Shown piece by piece: positions 20,411 to 30,497 of a DNA stretch of 45,889 bases. The translations under genes and the position numbers were made by a program. Every line of letters begins with the position of its first letter. Within the stretch, counting starts at the first letter, position 1. Below the pieces are notes generated by a model. That model ran no database searches and had not been told where the DNA came from. It saw only the letters and a program-made list of their open reading frames with translations. The DNA is taken from contig CACRSC010000064.1 of assembly GCA_902651635.1 (NCBI GenBank), forward strand, positions 1 through 45,889, in the 5' to 3' direction. This stretch comes from Mastigamoeba balamuthi (lineage: Eukaryota > Evosea > Mastigamoebida > Mastigamoebidae).

Positions 20411-20779
20411 GAGGATGAGGGTGGGCTCAGGACAGAGCAGGGAGGGGGGCAGCGGACCTTTTGCCGAGGGCCCCGAGAGAGTGAACTCGGCAGCGGACGA
20501 GGCGACGAACCTCTCTGCGGGCAGCAGCGCCTGCGGCCTCCCGCGCCCCTCGGCTCTGGTGGCCCTCGGCGGGGGCAGGGCGGGGCAGGGGGCGTCGCCC
20601 CAGTAGGAGAAGGCGTAGCGGGGGCCCAGCGGGGGCGCGGGGTCCTCGGGGTCCGCGGGGCACGCGTCAAACTTGGGCCCACGCTCGCCGCGCACGCACG
20701 CTGCCCGCCACTCGTACTCGGCCTCCTGCACGAAGCCCGCGTCGCGCAGGCCGCGCAGCCGTGCCAGCTCCTCCTCCAT
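20078..20779 (-). CDS. hypothetical protein; real 3' end uncertain
   Basis: Starts MEEELARLRGLRDAGFVQEAEYEW, a short charged helix like the C-terminal SHOCT-type helices seen in many proteins. Residues 30-115 are Pro/Ala-rich with strong G/C third positions. After SGPSAKG (about 20462) codon use changes and the frame runs into the tandem repeats, where it becomes Leu/Cys-rich. A GTCCGC donor, identical to two carboxypeptidase donors, sits exactly at that change (AAAG|GTCCGC), so the open frame beyond it is probably intron and the true downstream exon(s) lie in or past the repeats. Function unknown. The start is supported by the codon bias break upstream of the ATG. Confidence 0.5.
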   Translation of the reverse strand: MEEELARLRGLRDAGFVQEAEYEWRAACVRGERGPKFDACPADPEDPAPPLGPRYAFSYWGDAPCPALPPPRATRAEGRGRPQALLPAERFVASSAAEFTLSGPSAKGPLPPSLLCPEPTLILQSPSVLRCGCLSLLLVAFLRLVAFQLRAAGGLCGSCGFSYQTNAARCTPVARGPPLWCLTCLLWLLGSFAFLLVFAALQLRAAGGLQGSCDFSDQTNVCPRGCTMHPSHP

Positions 20780-21290
20780 CGCCAGAGAGACGCAGCGACG
20801 GAGAGAAGGAGAGATACGGAGGCAATTGGATAGTACGCACGGGAATAACGGGGGATTTTCTAAGTGGAGATTTCATCGGGGACCCGATTCTTCCGCAGAA
20901 GATCCTACTGATTCGCTACTGAGCGAAACGTAATCTGTGGACACAGCCTGTAGCTCGGCTTCGCAGAGGCTTCCTTCACACGCAGCGCAGATTGACTGTC
21001 TGGCGCTGTTTTCAGGGTTGCTACACCTGCCCGCCCGACCCAGGCAGGCCCCACCCACACCTCGAGGCGCACGGACCCAACAGATTGGGGCCGCTCGCAG
21101 CGCTCGAGGTGGCCACCAGCCAAGAGAGCAATAAAGCGAGCGAGAGCCCGAGTGGCCGAGGGAGCGAGAGGCTGTGGTTACGACCAGCCACACTGGCCAG
21201 CTCAGACCGCACAGGCACATGCAGCGCCCAGCACCACAGGGGCAAGGGCCGGCCCAGCAGAGGGGAGCAGAGAGAGAGGAAGCCCTCAGT
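20780..21290. other. intergenic region
   Basis: The upstream region of the hypothetical gene and the 3' flank of the C2-TerD gene. No coding frame with family resemblance. GCAATTGGAT occurs near 20822; a GAGAGA purine tract lies around 21270. Confidence 0.3.
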
Positions 21291-22799
21291 TCACTTGAAG
21301 AGCGGGGGCGAGATGGTGTTGAGCAGCGGGACGATGGCGTTCATGCTGTCGGCCACCAGGCGGCCGTCTGCGGGCCTGGCGATGGTCTGGAAGTGCCAGC
21401 CTGCTGTCGTGTGGGCCATGTAGCCGAAGAAGAGGCCCGTGGCCCCGACCATCTGGTCCACGCGCATGAACGCCAGCGTGCGGTGCGCGTCCACCAGCCG
21501 CAGGTACGCGCTGCGGGCTGACGACAGCGGCGCCCCCGTGAAGCTGTTGATCACGAAGACCAGCTTCACCACCGCTGGCGGCAGCCCCGCAAGGTTGATG
21601 TTGATGCGCTCGTCGTCCCCGGACCCTGGGACGACCCAGCGAAAGATATTTTCAGGATTCGAGAACGGGAAATATGAAATCTGGGGGGAGAATCAGGAGG
21701 GATCTGGATCTGAGCACCTTCGCCGGTGCGGTTGTCGCCCTGGTGGTGGATCGCGTTGCCAAAGGCGTCCTTCTGGCGGAAGCTGACCGTCGCGAGGGTC
21801 TTGTTGTTGACGTCGAGCGCCACGACGCTGGCGTCCAGGTCCACCGGCGGCTGTGGGGGAGCAAGAAAAGTCGCATCAGCCACAGATTCCTAATATCCCG
21901 CTGATTCGGGAAGAGAATCTGGATTCGTGCCTTCTTCTTGCTGAAGTCCCAGCCGAGGCCCAGCATGAAGTTGGGGACGGGGATGGGCAGCCAGACGCCG
22001 ACGGGGGCCACGGGGAGGCGCCACTGGGCGCGGAGCTTGAGGTGGAGGTCGCCCTTGAGCTTGCGGACGCCGTCGTGGCTGGTGGCCAGGGGCACCCAGA
22101 TGTCGTGCTCCTGCCCGTCGTAGACCACGCACACCGACACGGCGCACTTGCCGATCAGGTCGTCCGACCCCACCATGTCGTGGTCAAACACCTGCGCGGC
22201 CGCAACGCCGCGTGGTCAGCTGACCGCACGCTCGCTTTTTCCCGATTCGTTTTCAGATCGCTGGGCATCTGATGCGACTGTCCCCCAGCCCGGATTGGCT
22301 GCTGCCTCCGGCCAGTCCCAGGAAACCACTCACAGAGTGTCCCCACCCTCCCCCTTGTGCGGGCACCGCTCCCTCCCGTCCGTTATTTGTTTAGGCTCGC
22401 TGGCTCAATTCAATTAGCCAAGGAAATTCGGGATACGATCCCACGGTGGATCAAAATCTCCTGCCGAAACGGGACATGCGAACGAAAAACACACGAAATA
22501 GCCTCCGCGATCTGACGGCGACGACGACGACGACGACGAGGGGTGGAGGAGACTGGGGGGAGGGAGGGGACCTTGAAGCGGAGGGCCTTGAGCTTGAAGT
22601 TGAAGTCGAACTCGAAGGTCTCGTTCCACGAGGGGTTGAGGGTCTTCTTCTTGACTGCCGTCTTGGCCCCGTGGCCCGCGAGGCCCTCCACGTCCTTGAT
22701 CTTCACGTACGGGTCGCTCGTGCCCCCCACGTCCGCTGCCGGCACGTTGCGCGCCTCCACCACCGTCACCCACAGCTTGTTCTTCTCCAGGTCCGCCAT
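21291..22799 (-). CDS. C2-TerD domain protein
   Basis: Exons 22799-22572, 22191-21931, 21850-21718 and 21625-21291 give 318 residues. Residues 1-125 form a C2 domain (LWVTVVEARNVPAADVGGTSDPYVKI, NPSWNETFEF, VFDHDMVGSDDLIGK) with the Asp loops expected to bind Ca2+. Residues about 145-318 are a TerD domain: GLGWDFSKKK, PPVDLDASVVALD, HHQGDNRTGEG, GDDERININLAGLP, VKLVFVINSFTG. TerD domains also bind Ca2+ and occur in tellurite/stress operons of bacteria and in amoebozoan cAMP-binding proteins. The fusion suggests Ca2+-dependent membrane recruitment of a TerD module; this is inference. Intron 2 is GC-AG (GCACGA...CCACAG); the join restores the typical GWD...DLDAS spacing. Introns 1 and 3 use GTCCCC and GTGCTC donors. 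Confidence 0.9.
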
Positions 22800-22984
22800 C
22801 GCTCGTCGATCCCTCAAGATCGCTTGTTGCTATTTTCTGTTGTGATTGCCTGACGTGTCAAGATACCACCCTGGGCGAATCTCAGTGTCCGTGCCGATGA
22901 CGTTTGTGGACGGGGGATTCGGGTGGCCACGCCGTATGCATCGTCGTTTTGTCTCAATAATGTGTGTTGTTGTGTACAGGTTAC

Positions 22985-23065
22985 CCCAGAGTCCACCACG
23001 GCCTTGAGCTGCTCATCTGCTGCCTTCGCTTCCCAGGGGAAGGGTTCGTCTGACATAGGCAACAT
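22985..23065 (-). CDS. possible short first exon of an unidentified gene
   Basis: ATG at 23065 opens 27 codons (MLPMSDEPFPWEAKAADEQL...) that end at GGG|GTAACC, a fair donor in phase 0. No following exon was found before the C2-TerD start at 22799, and no family is recognised. It could be a decayed exon or chance. Confidence 0.2.
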
Positions 23066-24198
23066 TACATCCTTTATTCCTTCTGCTCTATCGTTCTATT
23101 TCAGATCCAGAAATCTGTTGTGCTTCTTGGGCTCTGTGTCTTCAGCCCAGGCCTAAGGACGTTTCTATATGATCCTGATGAGAGGAAAAGAGAGAGCAGC
23201 AGGTTCTTAACAATGGGAAGTACAAGCCCAAGAAGAGTCCGGACATGAGTCAGATGATGAAACTGCAATTGCAGGTGAACAATACTTACAGATAGTCAAT
23301 CCAATGAGTCTGATGTTGAGTCTCAGATATCTGGTGAGTCCAGCATGAAGTAACACATGGGGTCCCACGAATAGCTCTGTCTGACAATATCTTTGATACC
23401 ACTCACTTCCTGCAGGCTGCACCATGATCCCCGCAGAAGCTTGCATGGAACTCACAAGTGCAAGAAGAACACAACAAGAAGGTAACCTCCTGTGTTTCTG
23501 CCTTACTAGTTTTTGCATAAACACTGATAAGAACAGGATGAAAGAACTGTCACACTGAGATTTTTCCTAATAAAGTCAGTTTCCAATGCCTTCCAGGAGC
23601 ACAATGGTCCTTAACAGAAAGTTACATTATGAATGCAACTTTCTCATAAAGGCCGTCACATTTTCCAATAAACACTCATTCCTGCTCTGCTCAGAAGGAA
23701 GAGTGCACACATGCAGGCAAACCAGCAAGCAGTGTGCAGATGGAAGGGATTTCTGACACCTTTTTCAGATCCATCCCTGTAGTTCTGTTCATGCATTCTA
23801 GTAATGTGTTCAGGCAGACTACTCGGGTTGATCAAGGGGAGAGAGATTGCAGTGAGATTTCCCGATGGTACCAGTAGACACCTAGCTGTTCGTGGAACCT
23901 GAGTGCAGAGTCTAAGAATTAGTCTGCTTCAGAGTCCAAGGATAAGACCGGCAAGATACATGTGGCAAACTGAAGGAACATCTCTGGTTCATATATTTCT
24001 TAGTCTTCATGGGATTCACAGTCAGCCTGTTTCCTACCAATCACAATCAACATCAATGAAAGCCCTTCTCAATCTGAGTAATTGACGGGATTTCCTGTTA
24101 TTATACACCTGGGAATTGAATCATTAAGATATACAGAGTACAAGAAAACATAATTATGAGGTTAAGACGAACTCCCACTTCCCAGTGGTTGATTAGTA
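23066..24198. other. AT-richer region with one weak gene candidate
   Basis: Mostly without a gene that I can support. On the minus strand 23524-23207 holds an open frame beginning MFMQKLVRQKHRRL with a hydrophobic stretch CCVLLALVSSMQASAGI and a strong donor (CTATCT|GTAAGTATTG at 23291-23290) followed by TTGCAG, so a spliced fragment of a small membrane or secreted protein may lie at about 23200-23530. 23525-24198 shows no structure beyond AT richness. Confidence 0.25.
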
Positions 24199-26205
24199 TC
24201 AGTTCGCAGGTTTTTTCTTTGTGTCATTCGATTCCTCAATCTCATGTGAAGAAGTCAATTTGTTCCAGCTAGATGAAAAGGCATTAAGCAAGGAAAATGG
24301 AATGGACAGAAATGCAAACATGACTGCTGGTACTTGCAGTCTCTGGAATGAAGGCCGAGAATCAATGTAAGATACTGAGAGACACACCCAGATCAGAGAA
24401 ACTAAAAGTGATCATAAGTAGGTTTCATGAAATAGATAACTGACTTACCTGTCAATGAAACCAGACCAGCACTCACACAGGATGCCACAGTAATATAACG
24501 TGGTAAAGTGCCCAAACTCTTCAGAGCTGTGAATATAATTCCAATGACTCCAAGCAAAATGGCAATAATCCCGAGTACCTCCATCGTCAACCGTAATCTT
24601 CTGCATTGGGCGTTTAGTTTAGGGTTATAATAGTCGAAGTACCCCTCCATACATCCAAGAGAAATATTTCTGTCAGAGTAGTAATGGCCAAGATGGTCAT
24701 AAAAATTCATCCCACCTTTGCATACTCTGCTTACTAGCATGGCAGATGGCCACAGATCCCTGAAACACGAAAGAACAATGCTCTGGAGAATGCAAAATGC
24801 AAGAAGGCATACAATAACACAGCCATGACGGTATTTTTTGCACAAATATGACAGGCATTTTCCGAGTGGAAGAATAAGATAGTTCCAATGGTCAGTACGA
24901 ACGTAGACAAGGCAAGTCCCAGCTTCTGTCAAGGCAGAGGTGATTTGTAATGCAAACCATACAATGTGCTCTTTATCATGAAAGAAGAAGGAACTACCAT
25001 GAAAATGTGTCCATACACCACTCCATATGACAGATGCTATTATGAATAGTGTATTATTGTAATGTTGGAAATGTGCCTTTCTTACCAGAGCAGCTGAGAA
25101 TCCCAGTGGATGCGAGAAGAACTACAACTAAAGTCCAATGGTTTCCACAGATATCAACTGATTTCCTAATGATAGCTTCCGAAGACAGAGCATGAAGTGC
25201 AGCCAAACATAATGCCACACCTCCAACAATGGCAGAACATGATCCCAGGGCCTCACTAGCTATCTGTGAACGAGCAATGGAACACTCAGTTGATCCTCCG
25301 TGGCCTGTGCAGAGATCTGCGACATCAGCAAGTGTCTTCCACCTAACAACAGAGAGAAGAGTGATCTCGAGCACAACAGCCACGAACAGCAGTGATGGCG
25401 TCTGTGACGTGAGAACACACAAAAAGGTCAGTATACACGTATATTTGCGAGCCTGGTGAGAAGGGCAGAAATTATCATACAATGAAGTGGCGAACGTTCT
25501 TGGCAAAGAGAATGCTGCACAAAAATGATAATGCTGTCGCACTAATCTGGAGACCCAGCCAAACGGGTTGCTTGAATTTGAATCGGTAGCTATCCTCTGC
25601 ACTGTAATAACTGGGCCATACAACAACCCCTTTATGTATCATTATGGTAAGTGTAAATAGTGTTAAGGGCAGATGATGATCGAACCAATGAACGCAGCGA
25701 TGGTACAAGCAGCCCATAGGAACACGGGCGTCCTGACAACTGCCCTGTGTGCCTGGGCACTGAGGCACGTGGGAAAGAGCCCCTGACTCGCAGCAGTGTC
25801 CACAGCAACAATCAGAAACCCAATGCAGCCAAGTGCATCGGCGATGATCGTGAATGCCTCAGATGTCTGACGGACCTGCCTGTTGAATGGCTGAGACCTG
25901 TGGCTGGTTCACTCATACCTTTGCATGCAATCGGAGCTCAAGAGGCCCATCTTGCATGCTGGCCATTTCGGGTTTGCGTACCAGGGAAAGTCGTCCTCCT
26001 GCCACGAGGCGACGAACAGTGCTGTCGTCTGGATGGAGATGAACGCCAACATCCAGAACAGGTGCGTGGCCCTGGACACTCCACCCAAATTGCCCTGCTC
26101 GAGTGCCTGCTCCGGGGTGTTGTTTGGGGCCACCTCCTTCGGAGTCGCTTCGGGCGATGGAGTAAGCGCGATCATGGTGTTGGCGTTTTCACTGCTGTGC
26201 TCCAT
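24199..26205 (-). CDS. 12-helix membrane protein built from three 4-TM repeats
   Basis: Exons 26205-25919, 25879-25686, 25629-25481, 25401-25086, 25036-24449 and 24401-24199 join in phase to 578 residues. Each repeat has a first helix, an outer loop with Trp and Cys (W...CKMGLLSSDC; RW...LCTGHGGSTEC; RVCKGG...SLGC...QC), second and third helices, an intron in phase 1 just after helix 3 (after AAFI, ILSCS, SLT), and a fourth helix. The pattern of four helices with W and paired Cys in loop 1 recalls claudin/PMP22-type proteins, but similarity is weak. No start codon exists before repeats 2 or 3, and repeat 2 runs into repeat 3 without a stop, which argues for one protein instead of three genes. 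The tail ends in KKKPAN. Donors are mostly GTAAGN/GTATGN. Exon 2 to 3 uses the weaker donor GTTCGA; without that splice the frame stops. Confidence 0.7.
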
Positions 26206-26554
26206 TAATGCCTGTGGTGGTCTGTCTGTGAGCTGGTGTTTTTGGTTTTTGCTGTGTAAATGCCGAGATTTCTGAGAGAGATGCTTATGGACGAATCAAA
26301 AGGCAATTCTGACCTCACTGTCGCCAGCCACGTAAAGGCACTGGCATACACAGGAAATGCCCGAGGAATTGCAGCGCAATGGACAAAAACCCAGGTCCGT
26401 GTTTGCTTCGTTGTAATGAGCAGGAGGATTGGAGGCCTATGTGTCCGCTGCGGAGAAGAACACTCGGATTGTCTCCCCTCGGGGGCACAAAAAGTGGAGA
26501 AACGTTATCGCCCGAATTCTCGGTGTGAAAAATGGCATTCTTAGGGCAATTCAT

Positions 26555-26800
26555 CTATTCCAGCCACCTGAAGAGGGCCTCGTCCTCGATCTCGTACGTC
26601 AGCTGCCCGTAGCACTGCAGCAGAAACTCTCGGCTCTGCGCCATGGCCGTCATGGCATGTTTGGTGCCATCGGTCGCGCAAGTGAAGAGGGTAGTAGGCC
26701 AGCGGAGCAGCGACAGTGTCTCCATGGAGGCCCTCACGAGGTATGGACGCAGCACACACCCCCTTCTGCGCTCAGACTCGAGAGTATGCAGAGATCACGT
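26555..26800 (-). pseudogene. relic of a DUF4419 gene (relic 1)
   Basis: Read on the minus strand across two frames it gives KGVC.., then DTVAAPLAYYPL, then EFLLQCYGQLTYEIEDEALF. The first parts match exon 1 of the intact gene at 37038 (EKGCVLRPD, DAVAAPLAYRPL) and the last matches its exon 3 (EFLLPCYGQLQYEIKDEDLF). Everything between is missing, and frame breaks and a stop occur, so it is not functional. Confidence 0.75.
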
Positions 26801-26935
26801 TGTACATCGTTTGATAATTGTTTATACCCAGCATGCAGATGCATACTGTTTGTTACATCACGAGCACATGCAGAGGCAGTCTGCAAATGTATGTGATAAC
26901 AAGTACTTCGGTTTTCGGCACACAATTCACTTTGT

Positions 26936-27594
26936 TCACTTCATTTTCCCACAGCAAAGAAATATCAGTTTAGGGATGTGCAATACAGCCGTGAGTGTGA
27001 TACAGGCTGTTGCACTGGCCTGAGAACGCAACCACACCCATTTGTAGAATTCATAATCCGTTGTCGTCCACACAGTTAAGGCTGTGTAGGTGAAAGATGT
27101 CAGAGAATATACCAAATTGAGTATCGCACCGATAACCGCAGTCATAAAAGTCAAAAGAGAACATGCGAAACTGGCTATCCCGACAAGGAACGTGCACAGT
27201 CTGCTCTTAGTGAAATTAACCGTGGTGACTTCAATGATGTTGATTGCCAAAGCAATTGATCCGACAACGTCCGAGATGATCCCAAATACTTCACTGACCC
27301 GACTTCTCTGGGGGAAGTCATCACGGTCTCCTTCACCACTAGACAGCAGTGAGTGAGAGAAGAGAAAACCCTTTTTTTGATTTACTCTCCGTTTTTATAG
27401 GTGCTGGGCCAATCGGTCATACTGAGAGCTGCTGTCTGAAGGGCAAGAAACGCTCCTAGAAGGGAGGCATTGATCACAGTGCACACAGAGGCAGCCACCA
27501 GGAAGATGCGATGGGTCCGAGCCTTCTGCGAGGGGTCCCCTCCGAGCTCAACCTCGTGGATCGGTTGGGACTTGGGGTTTATGGGAGTCTCCAT
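26936..27594 (-). CDS. 4-TM membrane protein, tandem copy 2
   Basis: Exons 27594-27386, 27338-27130 and 27081-26936 give 187 residues from METPINPKS. Four hydrophobic helices: IFLVAASVCTVINASLLGAF, VFGIISDVVGSIALAINII, FLVGIASFACSLLTFM and ACITLTAVLHIPKLIFLCC. The phase-2 intron after helix 1 and the phase-1 intron after helix 3 (48 nt, multiple of three, no stop) sit where the 12-helix gene has them. It is a near-identical duplicate of the gene at 28166-28899, offset by 1230 bp, but its 5' end is different: upstream of the shared part the frame stays open through an N base (27656) without an ATG, so the promoter end may have been cut by the duplication. Function unknown. Confidence 0.65.
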
Positions 27595-27784
27595 CGGGAT
27601 GTCGCCCTGTGAAGCAGGCAATGGCACCCGCCACTTTTTGTTGGCTGGAAATGGCNGGACACCGTGCGTGTTTGTCGTCGCCGCCACCAGGAAATTGAAG
27701 AATCTAGCCTTATCTGTACCTTCTGTACAGTTCAAAGATATTTACCGTGAATAAGGCCCCTACCGCCTTTAGGGGACTTCACCC

Positions 27785-28030
27785 TACGTCAGCTGCCCGA
27801 TGCACTGCAGCAGAAACTCCCCCTGTCAGCTCTCGGCGCTCTGCGCCATGGCCGTCATGGCATGTTTGGTGCCGTCGGTCGCGCGAGTGAAGAGGGCGGT
27901 AGGCCAGCGGGGCAGCGACAGTGTCGCGGGCGGGCGATCTCCGAGGCCATGGAGGCCCTCACGAGGTATGGACGCAGCTCACACCCCCTTCTGCGCCCAG
28001 ACTCGAGAGTATGTGGAGATCACGTTGTAC
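27785..28030 (-). pseudogene. relic of a DUF4419 gene (relic 2)
   Basis: A duplicate of relic 1 carried in the second unit of the tandem duplication (GCACTGCAGCAGAAACTC..., CATGGCCGTCATGGCATG shared). It keeps the same internal deletion, with an extra small insertion near 27820, and no usable frame. Confidence 0.7.
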
Positions 28031-28165
28031 TCGATTGACCGTGTGATAATTGTTTATCCCCAGCATGCGGATGTACACTGTTTGTTACATCGCGAGCACA
28101 GGCAGAGGCAGTCTGCAAATCTATGTGTTAACAAGTACTGTGGTATTCGGCACAATTCACTGTGT

Positions 28166-28899
28166 TCACTTCATTTTCCCACAGCGAAGAAATATCAGTT
28201 TAGGGATGTGCAATACAGCCGTGAGTGTGATACAGGCTGTTGCACTGGCCTGAGAACGCAACCACACCCATTTGTAGAATTCATAATCCGTTGTCGTCCA
28301 CACAGTTAAGGCTGTGTAGGTGAAAGATGTCAGAGAATATACCAAATTGAGTATCGCACCGATAACCGCAGTCATAAAAGTCAAAAGAGAACATGCGAAA
28401 CTGGCTATCCCAACAAGGAACGTGCACAGTCTGCTCTTAGTGAAATTTACCGTGGTGACTTCAATGATGTTGATTGCCAAAGCAATTGATCCGACAACGT
28501 CCGAGATGATCCCAAATACTTCACTGACCCGACTTCTCTGGGGGAAGTCATCGCGGTCTCCTTCACCACTGGAAGACAGCAGTGAGTGAGAGAAGAGAAA
28601 ACCCTTTTTTTGATTTACTCTCCGTTTTTATAGGCGCTGGGCCAATCGGTCATACTGAGAGCAGCTGTCTGAAGGGCAAGAAACGCCCCTAGAAGGGAGG
28701 CATTGACCACAGCGCACACAGAGGCTGCCACCAGGAAGACGCGATGGGTCCGAGCCTTCTGTGAGGGGTCCCCTCCGCCCTCAACCTCGTGGATCGGTAG
28801 GGACTTGGGGTTTATGGGCGTCTCCATCGGGATGTCGCCCTGTGAAGCAGGCAATGCCTCTGACGCGTCGGCCTTGGTGTTGGTGTTGGAGTTCAGCAT
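28166..28899 (-). CDS. 4-TM membrane protein, tandem copy 1
   Basis: Exons 28899-28619, 28568-28360 and 28311-28166 give 211 residues, starting MLNSNTNTKADASEALP. The N-terminal 45 residues are hydrophilic; four helices follow as in the tandem copy. Intron 1 is 50 nt (GTAAAT...TTCCAG, phase 2), intron 2 is 48 nt (GTGCGA...CTACACAG, phase 1). Intron 2 contains no stop and is a multiple of three, so retention would lengthen the loop after helix 3. Loop 1 contains TDWPSAYKNG. The family is the same as the repeats of the gene at 24199-26205. It is divergent from uracil-DNA glycosylase, with 116 bases between start codons. Function unknown; a claudin-like role is only a guess. Confidence 0.75.
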
Positions 28900-29015
28900 C
28901 GCTCCAACGGGAATGCCTCTTGGCTAAATGGCAGAATGCAAAGAAATGAACGGGAGATGCCACAGCCGAGGCGATCCGCTCACGTGCCACGCAGCTGCTC
29001 GATGAAAAACTGGCG

Positions 29016-29861
29016 ATGCATTGGCCCTGCATTGGTCGGAAATGGCGGTCACACTGTGGATCAGAGTGTCTGCAGCAACAAGGAGCTGCTGCGAAGCAGG
29101 CTACCCTGNAGCGCCTCGCGGCCGCGCTGACGGACCCCGAGTGGCGCGAGGTGCTGCGCCCGCAGCTCGAGTCCGAGGGCTTCGCGCGGCTGGCGCAGTA
29201 CGTCGCGAGCGAGCGCGCCGGCAGCGTTGCGGTCTACCCGCCCGAGCGCGACGTCTTCGCTGCGCTCAACTGCACGCCGCTGTCGTCGGTCCGCGCGGTC
29301 ATCCTGGGCCAGGACCCCTACCACGGCTCCGGCCAGGCCCACGGGCTGTGCTTCAGCGTCTGCCGCGGCGTCGCCGTGCCCGCGAGCCTCAAAGTCGTCC
29401 TGCGCGAGGTCTACGGCAGCGCTGCTGCGGCCGCCTCGGCGCCGCCGCACGGGTGCCTCGAGAGCTGGGCGCGGCAGGGCGTGCTGATGCTCAACGCGGT
29501 TCTGACGGTGCGCGAGCACGCGCCCATGTCGCACGCGGGCAGGGGCTGGGAGGACTTCACCGACGCGGTCATCCGGGCCGTCAGCGCCAAGCGCGAGCCC
29601 GTCGTCTTCATGCTCTGGGGCGCCGCCGCGCAGAAGAAGGAGGCCCTCGTCGACACGGCCAGGCACGCGGTCCTCAAGGGTGCGCCGCCGTGCCCTCTGC
29701 CCCCCTCGCTGGCTGGGCGCTGACGCTGGGGGGTTTGTGCAGCGCCGCACCCGTCGCCCCTGTCGCGGGCGCCGTTTGTGGGGTGCGGGCACTTTGCCGC
29801 CGTCAACAGGATGCTCGCGGAGCGGGGCCTGCCGCAGATCGTCTGGGCTCTCCCCCTGTGA
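29016..29861 (+). CDS. UNG: uracil-DNA glycosylase (family 1)
   Basis: Exons 29016-29679 and 29743-29861 give about 260 residues. Family 1 landmarks are all present: [11 protein letters not shown], the catalytic [29 protein letters not shown], and after the intron the HPSPLS loop and GCGHFAAVN. It removes uracil from DNA to start base-excision repair, in nucleus or organelle. The 63-nt intron (GTGCGC...TGTGCAG, phase 1) interrupts just before APHPSPLS, and the join restores the conserved [10 protein letters not shown]. The N-terminal 30 residues are uncertain: one base is N (29109), and the chosen ATG is merely the first in frame. All active-site residues are kept, so it should be active. Confidence 0.93.
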
Positions 29862-30497
29862 CACAGCACAGCCGCAAGGCTCGTCAACACCTCAGGCACA
29901 CACACCGCAAGCAAGCCACGCAAAGGGGCCAAGACGAGTTGCTATGCCGGGGGCTCTACACCAGTCTCAACGCGGTCCGGGACCGTGATGGGACGCACGC
30001 GCCTGCTGAGCACCTGACCTGGGAGCTCAGGGCGCTCTCAGGGCAACCGGGCCTCGCGGACAGGGAATTCCGCATAGCCGAGGTCGCGCTCCCTGCTGCA
30101 CAGGTGTTAGGCGGGACTGTTCGGAGCAGGTTCTGTTACTTTTTGTTTGGGAACTTGGCGGCTGCGAACTCCGTGGACATGTCCGCCATCGAGCAGGAAG
30201 GCATCCCTAAACTCTCTTGAGTTCAGGAGGGATCACAACGTATCCGATACGCTATCATGTGAAACAGGTCAGTTGAGACCGCAGACCTGAGTTTTCAGGG
30301 TCACCAAAGGGACTCTCAACAGTGCCTCAACCAGTGCTGATAGAACTAAAGCCACTGGCCGCCGATCACAGTTGCTGGTTCTGTGTTGCCGGCTTCAGAC
30401 AGTGTGTCGAATGAGGCATATCGTTTGCCAGGACGTGGAAGCCAAGCTGAAAGCAGGGTTGGAGGCATCAGTGTTTAGACGTTTGCTGACTACGAGC
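29862..30497. other. intergenic region
   Basis: No gene supported. An open frame on the plus strand (29930-30220; GLYTSLNAVRDRDG...) lacks codon bias and recognisable family. TCAGTTGA occurs at about 30269. Probably the 3' flanks of both convergent neighbours. Confidence 0.35.

Larger units (their letters stand above)
26590..28899. repeat. tandem duplication of about 1.2 kb (relic plus 4-TM gene)
   Basis: Unit 1 is about 26590-27640 and unit 2 about 27785-28899. Both contain, in the same order, a DUF4419 relic and a 4-TM gene on the minus strand. From 26936/28166 onward the copies differ by only scattered bases and one 3-base gap in the first intron, while the relic parts differ more. 27650-27784 is unit-1-specific sequence at the junction. 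Confidence 0.85.

Noticed and set aside
25453-25480. A 28-nt intron (GTATGA...CACCAG) joining repeat 1 to repeat 2 of the 12-helix gene
   Set aside because: Too short compared with others (38 nt or more); the acceptor at 25402 gives a 79-nt intron in the same phase and a better helix start.
29930-30220. Possible coding tail after uracil-DNA glycosylase
   Set aside because: The glycosylase is complete at 29861; the frame lacks a start of its own and any recognised family.
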